From Clostridiaceae bacterium (lineage in GTDB: Bacteria > Bacillota > Clostridia > Lachnospirales > Lachnospiraceae): a stretch of 64,000 nucleotides of DNA. Location: contig CABJBA010000006.1 in assembly GCA_902363735.1 (NCBI GenBank), forward strand, positions 186,001 to 250,000, in the 5' to 3' direction. The notes beneath the pieces are model-generated. The model made no database searches. It worked only from the letters and a program-made list of their open reading frames with translations, and was not told the origin of the DNA. Both the position numbers and the translations under genes were made by a program. This document shows positions 1-8,451 of this stretch, piece after piece (positions within the stretch are counted from its first letter, which is position 1; every line of letters begins with the position of its first letter).

Positions 1-2378
1 TATCTGTCAGTACGGCTGTTGAGATAAAGAATATTGAAAGCTTGAAAAAGGTTCCCCTGGTGGCGGGCAACGGAAAAACCATATATTTGGAAGATGTATC
101 TGACATTTCCGAAGCTTATAAAGATAAAAAAGCCATTGGACGGTACAATGGAGAGGATACTATTACCCTTTCCATTAATAAGCAGCAGAAAAACAGTGCG
201 GTAGATGTTTCAAGAGGCGTAAAGAAAACAATTGATACCTTAAAAAAGGAATATCCAAATGTAGACTTTATCACCATTGACGATGCCAGCGATCAGATTT
301 TATCAGCATTAGGCAGCGTAAGAGATGCGATGATAGCGGCTGTTGTGATTTCCATGGTCATCATCTTCCTGTTTTTCGGAGATTTAAAGGCTTCCCTTAT
401 TGTAGGAAGTTCTATCCCGGTATCCATGTTGATTTCCCTGATCATGATGTCGCTTATGGGCTTCTCCCTGAACCTGATTACTATGAGCAGTATTGTTTTA
501 GCAGTAGGAAATATGGTGGATGACTCTATCGTTGTATTGGATAACTGTTTTAGGGCCCAGAAAGGAAAAGGCTTCAAAGCCTATATGGATGCGGCCATAA
601 GCGGAACAGGAGAAGTGTTTGCGGCTATCTTAGGCGGTGCCCTTACAAACTGCGTTGTGTTTGTACCTCTTGCAACTCTGGAGGGATTATCAGGCCAGTT
701 GTTCATGCCATTGGGCTTTACCCTGATCTTTGCTTCTCTGGCTTCCGCTATCTCAGGACTGACAATTGTACCCATGTGCTATACCAAGCTTCGCCCTGTT
801 GAAAAGCATAATTCCCCAGTGGGAGGAATTATAAGAGTTCTTCAAAATGGATACAGCCGCCTGATTTCTAAGCTATTGGAAAAAAGGGCTATGGTTATGA
901 TAATATCTGTTCTCCTTCTGGTATTTTCCTTTATTCTGGCAGGAAGGCTTGGATTTGAGCTTATGCCTGAGACGGATGAGGGAACGATTTCTGTTTCCGT
1001 TGAGGTAAAACCTGGGCTTAAAGTAGAGGAAGCGGATCAGATCCTTCAGAAGGTGGAAGGGATTATGACCAGAGAAGAAGACTTAGAATCCTACATGACC
1101 ACTTACGGAGGAGGGGGATTGAGCCTGAATGGCAGCAATGTGGCTACCCTGACTGGATATTTAAAATCTGACAGAAAGCTTTCCACCAAGGAAATTGTAA
1201 ATAAGTGGAAGAAAGAAATGAACCAGCTTGCGGACGGTAATATTACCGTAAGGTCTACCTCCAGCATGACTATGACAACGGGCGTTCAGGATTTTGAAGT
1301 AATTCTCCAAAGTGCCCAGCTTGATAAGCTGAAAGAGGTTTCAGATAAGATGGTGGCAGAACTTTCCGGTCATCCGGGACTCATTAAGGTTCATTCGGAC
1401 CTTGAAAACGCAGCTCCCGTCCTGAAGGTTCGTGTTGATCCAATTAAAGCGGCGGCGGAAGGTGTAGCTCCGGCCAGCGTAGGTGCAGTATTAAACGGCA
1501 TACTCAGCGGCAAGGAGGCTGCAAAGCTAGATGTTGCGGGAGAGGAAATCACCGTAAGGGTGGAATACCCTAAGGATCTTTATGATAGCCTCAATAAGGT
1601 TCAGGGAGTTGTCATTCCTAATGCATACGGCGGTTCAGCGGCTCTGATGGATATTGCTGACATCAGATATGAAGACAGCCCTTCTGCCATTAACAGAAAG
1701 AATAAACAGTATCTTGCTACCATAACAGGTTCCTTTACAGAAGAGGTTTCTTCGGAAAAGGAAAAAGAAGCAATGAAAAAGACCATTGACCAGGACATTG
1801 TCAACTCATATCTGGATACAACGGTCACAAGAGCAAAAAACAGCCAGGATGAATCGATGATTGAAGAGTTTACCAATCTGGCTATGGCTATTGTTACAGC
1901 TATTTTCCTGCTTTTTGTAGTTATGGCGGCTCAGTTTGAGTCCCCCAAACTATCCCTCATGGTCATGACAGCGATTCCCTTCAGTCTGATCGGTGCTTTT
2001 GGGCTTATGGTGATAGCTGGAATCAAGATTAACATGCCCTCTCTTCTGGGCTTCCTTATGCTGGTTGGTACGGTAGTAAAGTCCGGAATCCTTTATGTGG
2101 AAACCGTAAGCCAGTACCGTCTGACCATGGAGAAACGGGAAGCATTAATTCAGGCAGGGGTAAGCCGTTTCCGTTCCATTTCCATGACGACTTTAATTGC
2201 AATTGTTTCTATTGTACCTCTGGCATTAGGGCAGGGAGATGGAGGAGAAACCATGCAGGGACTTTCTCTGGTTAACGTAGGAGGTCTTACTGCCTCTACC
2301 GTTCTGACTCTTCTCCTCCTTCCGGTATACTACTCCATTATGACCGGAAAGTCAGATAAGAACACAGACCCGGATTAA
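1..2378 (+). CDS. RND-family efflux pump permease, 5'-truncated by window edge
   Basis: Inner-membrane proton-driven exporter of the AcrB/HAE type. The reading frame is open from base 3, so the true start lies upstream and about 791 C-terminal residues are visible. Hydrophobic segments alternate with large extracytoplasmic domains. The fourth-helix motif GNMVDDSIVVLDN (bases about 510-545) keeps the paired Asp residues that relay protons in this superfamily. A second membrane block lies near the C-terminus. Two TolC-like genes follow, suggesting an export system; the missing upstream neighbour is probably a periplasmic-adaptor-type protein (inference). The substrate cannot be told from sequence. 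Confidence 0.9.
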   Translation, partial: SVSTAVEIKNIESLKKVPLVAGNGKTIYLEDVSDISEAYKDKKAIGRYNGEDTITLSINKQQKNSAVDVSRGVKKTIDTLKKEYPNVDFITIDDASDQILSALGSVRDAMIAAVVISMVIIFLFFGDLKASLIVGSSIPVSMLISLIMMSLMGFSLNLITMSSIVLAVGNMVDDSIVVLDNCFRAQKGKGFKAYMDAAISGTGEVFAAILGGALTNCVVFVPLATLEGLSGQLFMPLGFTLIFASLASAISGLTIVPMCYTKLRPVEKHNSPVGGIIRVLQNGYSRLISKLLEKRAMVMIISVLLLVFSFILAGRLGFELMPETDEGTISVSVEVKPGLKVEEADQILQKVEGIMTREEDLESYMTTYGGGGLSLNGSNVATLTGYLKSDRKLSTKEIVNKWKKEMNQLADGNITVRSTSSMTMTTGVQDFEVILQSAQLDKLKEVSDKMVAELSGHPGLIKVHSDLENAAPVLKVRVDPIKAAAEGVAPASVGAVLNGILSGKEAAKLDVAGEEITVRVEYPKDLYDSLNKVQGVVIPNAYGGSAALMDIADIRYEDSPSAINRKNKQYLATITGSFTEEVSSEKEKEAMKKTIDQDIVNSYLDTTVTRAKNSQDESMIEEFTNLAMAIVTAIFLLFVVMAAQFESPKLSLMVMTAIPFSLIGAFGLMVIAGIKINMPSLLGFLMLVGTVVKSGILYVETVSQYRLTMEKREALIQAGVSRFRSISMTTLIAIVSIVPLALGQGDGGETMQGLSLVNVGGLTASTVLTLLLLPVYYSIMTGKSDKNTDPD

Positions 2379-2388
2379 AAATCCGGGT
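2368..2388 (+). other. Stem-loop spanning the RND stop codon
   Basis: ACCCGGAT and ATCCGGGT form a perfect 8-bp stem with a 5-base loop, and the TAA stop lies at the loop. No T-run follows, so it is not a classic terminator. It may protect the mRNA or partly attenuate transcription into the TolC-like genes. Confidence 0.4.
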
Positions 2389-2418
2389 TCTGCCCAAATG
2401 TATGGAAGAAAGTGGATT

Positions 2419-2446
2419 TTGTAAATTTGATAAAATATGGTAAAAT
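2419..2446 (+). promoter_or_regulatory. Weak candidate promoter for the TolC-like pair
   Basis: TTGTAA and TAAAAT are separated by 16 bases, just upstream of the ribosome binding site of the first TolC-like gene. The match is modest, and readthrough from the RND gene is equally possible. Confidence 0.3.
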
Positions 2447-2471
2447 GAAATTCAAACAAGGAGGATTCAGG

Positions 2472-3623
2472 ATGAGAAAATGGAAACAGATTTGTGCATG
2501 TTGTCTGGCAGCCGTGCTGACTGTTTCCGGACCGGCGGCAACAGCATGGGCCGGAAGTCCGGAATTTGCCAGAACTCCCGAGGAGTGGGCAAAGCTTAGG
2601 GACAATGTGATGGAATATGATGAGCTGGCCGGTCTGATCCGCGAATACAACGTGACCGTACAAAAAAACCAGCTTGATATCGGTGATAAGAAAAAAGACG
2701 ATTTAATTACCAGAGACCAGTTTGCCCAGTCTTACCGGGATGCTGCTAATGATATGCGGGATGCAATAGATGGTGAGAATGCCATTGCGGATGCAGGCAG
2801 TGAGATGGCTGCCAGGAATGCAGAGGCCAGTGCGGACAGGAACGTGGAGGATTTGCAGGTATACCAGCTCACCTACGATCAGCAGGAAGCAAACCTGGTA
2901 GCTTCCGCCCAGTCCTCTATGATCGCATTCTTCCAGCAAAATCATGAGCTGGAAAGCGCAAAAGACAGCCTGGAACTGTTAAAGGCAGTTTACGATTCCA
3001 CTGTTTTAAGGCAGAGTGCGGGAATGGCAACACAGGTAGATGTGCTGACAGCCCTGGAAAATGTCCAGAATTCCCAGACAGCCATTGATAAGCTGACTGC
3101 TACCGTTGACCAGACCAGACAGAATCTTTGTGTCATGTTGGGCTGGAAGTACAATGACATGCCGGAAATCCGCCAGATTCCTTCCGTCAATATGGAACAG
3201 ATTGCTTCTATAAACTTAGAACAGGATAAGGCAGCCGCTCTTGAAAATAACTACACCTTAAAGATCAACAAAAGAAAACAGGGAAATGCAACTGCAAATG
3301 TGACCAGTGAGAGCTTAAAACGGACGATTGAAAGCAATGTACAGAGTATCAATGCCGATATGGTGAAAAGTTATCAGGCTGTTCTGCAGGCAAGGGCCGC
3401 TTATGAGCAGGCGGCTGCAGAGTTTGAGCTGGAAAGCAAAAACATGGAAACTGCCCAGAGAAAGTTTGATATCGGCATGATGAGCAGACTGGAATATTTA
3501 AAGCAGAAAAGTACATATAACTCCAAGAGTACAGTAATAAAAACAGCAGAACTGGCACTGTTTCAGGCTGTTCAGACTTATGAAAACGGAGTGAAGGGCC
3601 TGGCTTCGGCAGGAGGAATGTAA
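2472..3623 (+). CDS. TolC-family secreted protein, first of a tandem pair
   Basis: A 383-residue protein of the outer-membrane-factor (TolC/OEP) superfamily. The ATG at 2472 is chosen because AAGGAGG sits 7 bases upstream; the frame is also open further upstream. Residues 1-27 are a signal peptide (basic MRKWK, hydrophobic core, AWA before Gly). The rest is largely helical and Ala/Gln/Glu-rich, with the two-repeat layout typical of TolC. Motifs shared with the next gene include EYDELAGLIREYN, GMATQVDVL and FDIGMMSRLEYL. In a bacterium with one membrane the role is unclear: it may be a wall-spanning or surface partner of the RND pump. Family call sure, function not. Confidence 0.8.
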   Translation: MRKWKQICACCLAAVLTVSGPAATAWAGSPEFARTPEEWAKLRDNVMEYDELAGLIREYNVTVQKNQLDIGDKKKDDLITRDQFAQSYRDAANDMRDAIDGENAIADAGSEMAARNAEASADRNVEDLQVYQLTYDQQEANLVASAQSSMIAFFQQNHELESAKDSLELLKAVYDSTVLRQSAGMATQVDVLTALENVQNSQTAIDKLTATVDQTRQNLCVMLGWKYNDMPEIRQIPSVNMEQIASINLEQDKAAALENNYTLKINKRKQGNATANVTSESLKRTIESNVQSINADMVKSYQAVLQARAAYEQAAAEFELESKNMETAQRKFDIGMMSRLEYLKQKSTYNSKSTVIKTAELALFQAVQTYENGVKGLASAGGM

Positions 3624-3624
3624 T

Positions 3625-4836
3625 ATGAAGAAAAACAGACTTCTTTCTATCTGCTTAGCTGGAGTTCTGACGGCTTCTCCGGTCCTGACTTCCTATGGAG
3701 CCTTGGGACCGGGAGATGCTCTGCGCACCATTCCGGAGGGAGTGTCTGAGGAGACGTGGGGCAGGTTAAATGATCAGACAATAGAATTTGATGAGCTTTA
3801 TGATCTGGTAAGGTATTTTAATCCGGATTTACTTTCCAATACGGAACTTAATGTAGGAAACGATAGCCTGGATGGGGTTCAAACTATGTATACCGAAATG
3901 AGACTTAAGATACCAGAGTTAAACAAACAAATTCGCGATTTAAAAGATGCTGGCATAGAGAGTCTACCAAAAGATAATGAAGATTATTTAGAATACGTTG
4001 AATTAGTAATGTCTGCAAAAGGGCTTGAAGAGTCGGCCAAAGTAAAGAAGAAAGATATAAAAGGTATCAAAAAGGGTGTAAATATTGGAATTGAACAGAT
4101 GGCAAAAAACTATGCGGCTATGGTCAGCCAGATGATGATAGGCTATGATAGTGTTCAATCCAGCCGGAATCTTCTTAAAAAGATGGTGGAGTCCAGCCAA
4201 GCTGCCTATGAAGCTCAGAATCTTCGGTTCCAACAGGGAATGGCAACAGAGGCAGAGGTGTTGGCAGCCAATAAAGAGGTATTGGCTGCCAGTTCCGCTC
4301 TCCAGCAGCTTGACCATACAGGAGAAAGCTTAAAAAATTCCCTGGCCCTAATGACCGGATATCCTGCGGACGGCCTTCCTCAGATCGGCAGTATCCCCCA
4401 AGTCGATGCGGCATCTCTAATTGCTCTTGACCTGGAAGGGGATATGCAAAAAGCTATTAACAATAATTACGGACTTATCGGCCAGAGGCAAGCCAAATCA
4501 GGCGGTACCACCACCGGAGTAAATACAAAAGAGGCTCAGCTTTCTCAGGCAACCCAGGAGGTCTCTGTCCAGATGCAGTCTTTATATCAAGCAGTAATGC
4601 AGGCCAAAGCAGCTTACGACGCCTCCTGTACCTCCTATGAAAAAGCAGTTCTCATAAACGGAAAATCAGACAGAGCCTTTCAGCTTGGTATGATGAGCCG
4701 TGTTGCCTACCTCCAGTCTCAGATGGCCCTGCTTCAGGCAGAGGGTGGAAAGCAGAGCGCCTATAACAGTCTGTATCAGGCTTACGATACTTATCAGTGG
4801 GCAGTGAAGGGGATTATTATTCCATCTGATCGGTAG
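3625..4836 (+). CDS. TolC-family secreted protein, second of a tandem pair
   Basis: A 403-residue paralogue of the preceding gene, starting 1 base after its stop with AGGAGG 8 bases upstream, so the two are translationally close. It has a signal peptide (residues 1 to about 25, ending SYGA) and a coiled-coil-rich body. It shares EFDELYDLVRYFN, GMATEAEVLAA and FQLGMMSRVAYL with the first copy. Residues about 90-145 are Lys/Glu-rich and differ most between the copies. The 3' end overlaps the convergent spoIIR gene by 20 bases. Two unequal copies could form a hetero-oligomer or reflect duplication followed by divergence (inference). Confidence 0.8.
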   Translation: MKKNRLLSICLAGVLTASPVLTSYGALGPGDALRTIPEGVSEETWGRLNDQTIEFDELYDLVRYFNPDLLSNTELNVGNDSLDGVQTMYTEMRLKIPELNKQIRDLKDAGIESLPKDNEDYLEYVELVMSAKGLEESAKVKKKDIKGIKKGVNIGIEQMAKNYAAMVSQMMIGYDSVQSSRNLLKKMVESSQAAYEAQNLRFQQGMATEAEVLAANKEVLAASSALQQLDHTGESLKNSLALMTGYPADGLPQIGSIPQVDAASLIALDLEGDMQKAINNNYGLIGQRQAKSGGTTTGVNTKEAQLSQATQEVSVQMQSLYQAVMQAKAAYDASCTSYEKAVLINGKSDRAFQLGMMSRVAYLQSQMALLQAEGGKQSAYNSLYQAYDTYQWAVKGIIIPSDR

Positions 4837-5464
4837 ATGGTGACTTTTTTAAAAACAGTTCAGCTGTTTTAAGGCGAAGGTGGATTTTTACTCCTTCCCG
4901 ATTGATTTTCTGATAATCGGTTTCCCCCATGGACTCCCGGAGTATTTCTTTTGACTCATCAGGAACAACCGCATAGGAGGAGTCTACAAAGCAGAGCGGA
5001 GGATAGAGGACGCACCACCAGTTGCGTCCTTTTCCTTTGCCAATTTTTACCCGGACAGCCTGGTACTTTCCCTGGGGAAATACCATGTCACCGTAGGTCT
5101 TGGTGGGAAAATAGGCATCAGTCAGTTCCATATGTGCAGGATAATCATATCCCAGGTTTTTCATGTAATCAGCAGCTTCTTCCTCCAGGTTTTTCCGGTG
5201 AGAGAGAACATAATCCTTTGTATCATCTAAAGACGCCTCTTCTCCCAAATCCTCATATATGGAATTGAGAAGCATGGTGCGGACCTTTAATTTAAGAGCC
5301 TGGTCTTCAGTACTGTTGCTGTTTGCCAGCACATGAAAACGCAGAATTTCCGGGGCAATGCGGGCAGCTAAGGCTTCGTCTTCCCTTCGCTCTTTTGACA
5401 GACTGAGCAAAAGGGCAAGCAATAAGCATATAATGCATAAAAACAGATTGCGTTTTTCTTTCAT
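4817..5464 (-). CDS. spoIIR: Stage II sporulation protein R
   Basis: A 215-residue secreted signalling protein. In Bacillus, SpoIIR is made in the forespore and triggers SpoIIGA to process pro-sigma-E in the mother cell. One N-terminal hydrophobic segment (residues about 7-23) acts as signal or anchor. The family hallmark RFHVLANSNSTEDQALKLKVR follows at about residues 42-62, with AADYMKNLGYDYP and WWCVLYPPLCFVD further on. The start has AGGAG just upstream. It is divergent from ddl, and a sigma-F-like promoter lies in the shared gap. Its presence marks the organism as an endospore former. Confidence 0.93.
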   Translation of the reverse strand: MKEKRNLFLCIICLLLALLLSLSKERREDEALAARIAPEILRFHVLANSNSTEDQALKLKVRTMLLNSIYEDLGEEASLDDTKDYVLSHRKNLEEEAADYMKNLGYDYPAHMELTDAYFPTKTYGDMVFPQGKYQAVRVKIGKGKGRNWWCVLYPPLCFVDSSYAVVPDESKEILRESMGETDYQKINREGVKIHLRLKTAELFLKKSPSTDQME

Positions 5465-5496
5465 AATTAATTTCTCCTTTTTCCTTTTCTATTTCT

Positions 5497-5526
5497 AATT
5501 GTAGCCATGTGTGATATAATATAAAC
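5497..5526 (-). promoter_or_regulatory. Candidate sigma-F promoter of spoIIR
   Basis: On the minus strand GTTTA is followed 15 bases later by GGCTACAATT. The Bacillus sigma-F consensus is roughly GYATA-15-GGNRANANTR, so the -35 matches at 4 of 5 positions and the -10 keeps GG and the A/T positions. Placement (about 30 bases before the ATG) fits, as does the known sigma-F control of spoIIR in Bacillus. It overlaps the opposing ddl promoter. Confidence 0.45.
5512..5520 (+). promoter_or_regulatory. Extended -10 promoter of ddl
   Basis: TGATATAAT is a perfect extended -10 (TG-N-TATAAT). The -35 region is poor (TTCTAA), as is common with extended -10 promoters. It lies 42 bases before the ddl start codon. 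Confidence 0.55.
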
Positions 5527-5561
5527 ACTGAAAGATTAAGAATTTGGTGAGGAGATAAGAA

Positions 5562-6620
5562 ATGAATAAAAAAACTGCGGTTGTTTTATTTGGAGGCCGG
5601 TCTTCGGAGCACATTGTATCCTGTATGTCGGTCATCAATGTCATTAACCATATCGATAGAGAAAAGTATGATTTAATACTGATTGGAATTACAGAAGAAG
5701 GCCGCTGGGTGAAAACAGATTCCGTCCAAGAGATCGAAACAGGGTCCTGGAGAGACGGAAGAGTTTCTGCTATCCTTTCCCCGGATTCCACCATGGAAGG
5801 AGTCGTTCTCATGGATGGTACCAAAACAGAAATTATAAAGGTGGATGTGGTATTCCCTGTGCTTCACGGATTATTTGGAGAGGACGGTACTGTGCAGGGC
5901 TTATTGGATCTGGCAGGAATTCCTTATGTGGGATGCGGTGTACTGGCTTCTGCGGTTTCCATGGATAAATTATACACAAAAGTCATTGTAGACCGGCTTT
6001 CCGTAAAGCAGGCAGATTATGTGGCGGTGATGCGCCAGGATTTAGAATATATGGGATCTGTTGTGAAAAAGGTAGAAGAGAAGCTTGACTACCCCGTATT
6101 TGTAAAACCGTCCAATGCAGGCTCCTCCAAAGGCGTCAGCCGGGCTGGCAGCAGGAAGGAGCTGGAATCAGCCCTGACTGAGGCCGCAAACCATGACAGG
6201 AAAATCCTGGTGGAAGAGATGATTGTAGGACGTGAGATCGAATGCGCCGTATTGGGGGGAGGAAGATCCGCTATAGAGGCCTCTGGAGTAGGAGAAATCC
6301 TTGCAGCAGCCGAATTCTATGATTTTGATGCCAAGTATTATAACTCAGAGTCCAAGACGATTGCCAATCCGGACCTGCCGGCAGGCGCCGCAGAAAAAGT
6401 GAGAGAGGCTGCTAAGGCTATTTTTCAGGCAGTGGATGGATTCGGTCTTGCCCGGGTGGATTTCTTTGTTAAAGAGGACGGAACCGTTGTTTTTAATGAG
6501 ATTAATACCATGCCCGGATTCACCGCCATCAGTATGTATCCCATGCTTTGGGAAGCAGCCGGCATTACCAAGGATCAGTTGGTGGATCGTCTGATGAGTC
6601 ATGCTTTGGAGCGGAACTGA
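5562..6620 (+). CDS. ddl: D-alanine--D-alanine ligase
   Basis: A 352-residue ATP-grasp enzyme joining two D-Ala for the peptidoglycan pentapeptide, in the cytoplasm. Seen in sequence: N-terminal GGRSSEH with Glu16; HGLFGEDG at 102-109; the ATP-grasp element VKPSNAGSSKGV at 181-192; the omega-loop EFYDFDAKYYN at 251-261, with the Tyr typical of D-Ala-D-Ala rather than D-Ala-D-Lac ligases; and the metal-binding FNEINTMPGFT at 311-321. The ATG is preceded by GAGGAG. The next gene is murI, which makes the D-Glu of the same precursor, so this is a cell-wall precursor operon. Confidence 0.95.
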   Translation: MNKKTAVVLFGGRSSEHIVSCMSVINVINHIDREKYDLILIGITEEGRWVKTDSVQEIETGSWRDGRVSAILSPDSTMEGVVLMDGTKTEIIKVDVVFPVLHGLFGEDGTVQGLLDLAGIPYVGCGVLASAVSMDKLYTKVIVDRLSVKQADYVAVMRQDLEYMGSVVKKVEEKLDYPVFVKPSNAGSSKGVSRAGSRKELESALTEAANHDRKILVEEMIVGREIECAVLGGGRSAIEASGVGEILAAAEFYDFDAKYYNSESKTIANPDLPAGAAEKVREAAKAIFQAVDGFGLARVDFFVKEDGTVVFNEINTMPGFTAISMYPMLWEAAGITKDQLVDRLMSHALERN

Positions 6621-6637
6621 CAGTAAGGAGAGACATC

Positions 6638-7456
6638 ATGGCAGATAAAAATTCACCTATTGGAGTTTTTGATTCCGGCGTAGGCGGCCTTACGGTTGCG
6701 AGAGAGATCATGAGGCAGATGCCAGAGGAAAAGATTGTATACTTCGGTGATACGGCCCGTGTTCCTTACGGAAATAAGTCCCGCAGCACCGTCATTCGTT
6801 TTACCAGACAGATCATTCGCTTTCTTATGACTCAGGATGTGAAGGCCATTGTCATTGCCTGTAACACTGCCACAGCCTATGCGTTGGAGGAGGTGGAAAA
6901 AGATATGAATATTCCTATTATCGGTGTCATCCATGCAGGAGCTAAGACAGCTGTGGAGTCCACCCAAAATGGAAAGATCGGCATCATTGGAACGGAAGGT
7001 ACCATAAACAGCGGAGAATATACTAAAGTGATGAAGAAAATGAGAGAAGATGTCCAGGTCACCGGAAAGTCCTGTCCTCTTTTTGTTCCTTTGGTGGAGG
7101 AAGGCCTTCTTCACGATTCTGTCACTGATGAGATTGCTTCCAGGTATTTAAGCGAATTAAAAGGCAAGTATATAGATACACTTATTTTAGGCTGCACCCA
7201 TTATCCTCTTTTACGCTCTACAGTAGGAAGGCTTATGGGACCGGAAGTCACTCTTGTGAATCCGGCCTATGAAACTGCTCTGGAGTTAAAGCAGGAGTTG
7301 GAAGAGCAGGAATTGCTGTGTGAGTCCTGCGGCAGTGACGAGGAAAAATACAGTTTTTATGTCAGTGACCTGGCAGAAAAATTTACCAATTTTGCGGCGT
7401 CTATTCTTCCGGGAAGAGTGACGGAGACGAAGCAAATTAATATTGAGGAGTTTTAG
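6638..7456 (+). CDS. murI: Glutamate racemase
   Basis: A 272-residue enzyme interconverting L- and D-glutamate for peptidoglycan. The ATG at 6638 has AAGGAG 7 bases upstream; a longer in-frame reading overlaps ddl and is not needed. Catalytic pairs are visible: GVFDSGVGGLTV (Asp12), ACNTATA (Cys75) and LGCTHYPLL (Cys186). The start lies 17 bases after the ddl stop, so the two are co-transcribed. Length is normal for the family. Confidence 0.95.
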   Translation: MADKNSPIGVFDSGVGGLTVAREIMRQMPEEKIVYFGDTARVPYGNKSRSTVIRFTRQIIRFLMTQDVKAIVIACNTATAYALEEVEKDMNIPIIGVIHAGAKTAVESTQNGKIGIIGTEGTINSGEYTKVMKKMREDVQVTGKSCPLFVPLVEEGLLHDSVTDEIASRYLSELKGKYIDTLILGCTHYPLLRSTVGRLMGPEVTLVNPAYETALELKQELEEQELLCESCGSDEEKYSFYVSDLAEKFTNFAASILPGRVTETKQINIEEF

Positions 7457-7468
7457 AGGAGCTACTAT

Positions 7469-7915
7469 ATGACGAGAGACGTTCTGATCAGTATCAGCGG
7501 AATGCAGGTTGCAGAAGAGGACAAAAGTGGAGTGGAGTTGATAACAGCCGGGGATTATTTTATAAAAAACGGAAACCACTACATTTTGTACGAAGAGATT
7601 CAAGAGGATGGAGAAGGGGTAACCAAAAACACCATTAAGATTCGTCCTTCCGGCCTGGATATTATTAAGAGGGGAAGCTTCAGCACCCACATGATATTTG
7701 AAAAAGACAAGAAAAATATGTCTTGTTATGCCACTCCTATTGGAGAACTTATGGTTGGAATCAATACCAATGACATTCACATTCAGGAGGATGAGGACCA
7801 TTTGAACGTACGGGTAGAGTATTCCCTGGATATTAATTACCAGCATGTATCACAGTGCAGTATTGTCCTTGATATTCATTCTAAGGCAACGGCAGATATA
7901 CGCCTTGTAAATTAA
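7469..7915 (+). CDS. DUF1934-family protein (YwiB-like)
   Basis: A 148-residue cytoplasmic protein of the DUF1934 family, a calycin-like small beta-barrel of unknown function. There is no signal peptide or membrane segment. Alternating hydrophobic strands and the pattern KIRPSGLDIIKRGSFSTHMIFE, followed by a YATPIGEL segment, are typical. It begins 12 bases after murI and is followed by a strong terminator, so it is the last gene of the ddl-murI operon. Any wall-related role is inferred from position only. Confidence 0.8.
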   Translation: MTRDVLISISGMQVAEEDKSGVELITAGDYFIKNGNHYILYEEIQEDGEGVTKNTIKIRPSGLDIIKRGSFSTHMIFEKDKKNMSCYATPIGELMVGINTNDIHIQEDEDHLNVRVEYSLDINYQHVSQCSIVLDIHSKATADIRLVN

Positions 7916-7929
7916 GGTTTCATACTAAA

Positions 7930-7972
7930 ACCGCCTTGCAGCCAGATCTTTGCTGCAAGGCGGTACTTTTTA
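7930..7972. terminator. Bidirectional terminator between DUF1934 gene and dps
   Basis: ACCGCCTTGCAGC pairs perfectly (13 bp) with GCTGCAAGGCGGT across a 9-base loop, with A-rich sequence before and T-rich after. It serves both convergent operons. Confidence 0.88.
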
Positions 7973-7984
7973 TCTATTTATAAC

Positions 7985-8425
7985 TTATTCCATGTAAGAA
8001 TTCAGCATCCACATCAGCTTCTGATACTCGGTCAGATAGCCATTAAACTGATCGGCAGTGGCCCCATCGTTGTTTTCCTCTGCCAGTTTCACAATTTCTT
8101 TCGTATCCCGAATCCAGTAATCCACATCAGAAATCAGACTTTTAATGGTTTCATCTGAGGAAATGGGAGTATCTTCCCGTTCCTTTACGGAAGTGAGTTC
8201 CAGTGCCTTCTTTAAGTTGGCTACCGGAAAGCTGCCCAGGGACAGGAGCCTTTCGGCTACGTCGTCAATAATCTGAGCAGTCTGGTCATAAAGCTCTTCC
8301 AGCTTTGCATGGAGTGTAAAGAAACCGCGGCCCTTTACATACCAGTGCAGATTGTGAAGCTTTATGTACATAACCTGCTGATTTGCAAGATATTCATTAA
8401 GCTTGTCGGTTAAATTTTTGCTCAT
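7985..8425 (-). CDS. dps: Dps-family ferritin-like DNA-protection protein
   Basis: A 146-residue four-helix protein that stores iron and limits hydroxyl-radical damage. The Dps signature is clear: LHNLHWYVKGRGFFTLH (His27, His39), then an acidic IIDDVAERLLSLG helix (Asp54, Glu58) completing the inter-subunit ferroxidase centre. Length is typical. It starts 26 bases after sodA on the same strand, so superoxide removal and iron sequestration are probably co-expressed. A GAGAGGA-type binding site precedes the ATG. Confidence 0.9.
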   Translation of the reverse strand: MSKNLTDKLNEYLANQQVMYIKLHNLHWYVKGRGFFTLHAKLEELYDQTAQIIDDVAERLLSLGSFPVANLKKALELTSVKEREDTPISSDETIKSLISDVDYWIRDTKEIVKLAEENNDGATADQFNGYLTEYQKLMWMLNSYME

Positions 8426-8451
8426 AAATCTTTTAGTCCTCTCTTTCTTTT

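Noticed and set aside
5562-6620. VanA-type D-Ala-D-Lac ligase
   Set aside because: The omega-loop has the Tyr-containing YDFDAKYYN pattern typical of D-Ala-D-Ala ligases, and no vanH/vanX neighbours are present.
6548-6637. N-terminal extension of MurI overlapping ddl
   Set aside because: The ATG at 6638 has a clear ribosome binding site and gives a family-typical length; the upstream stretch is ddl sequence in another frame.
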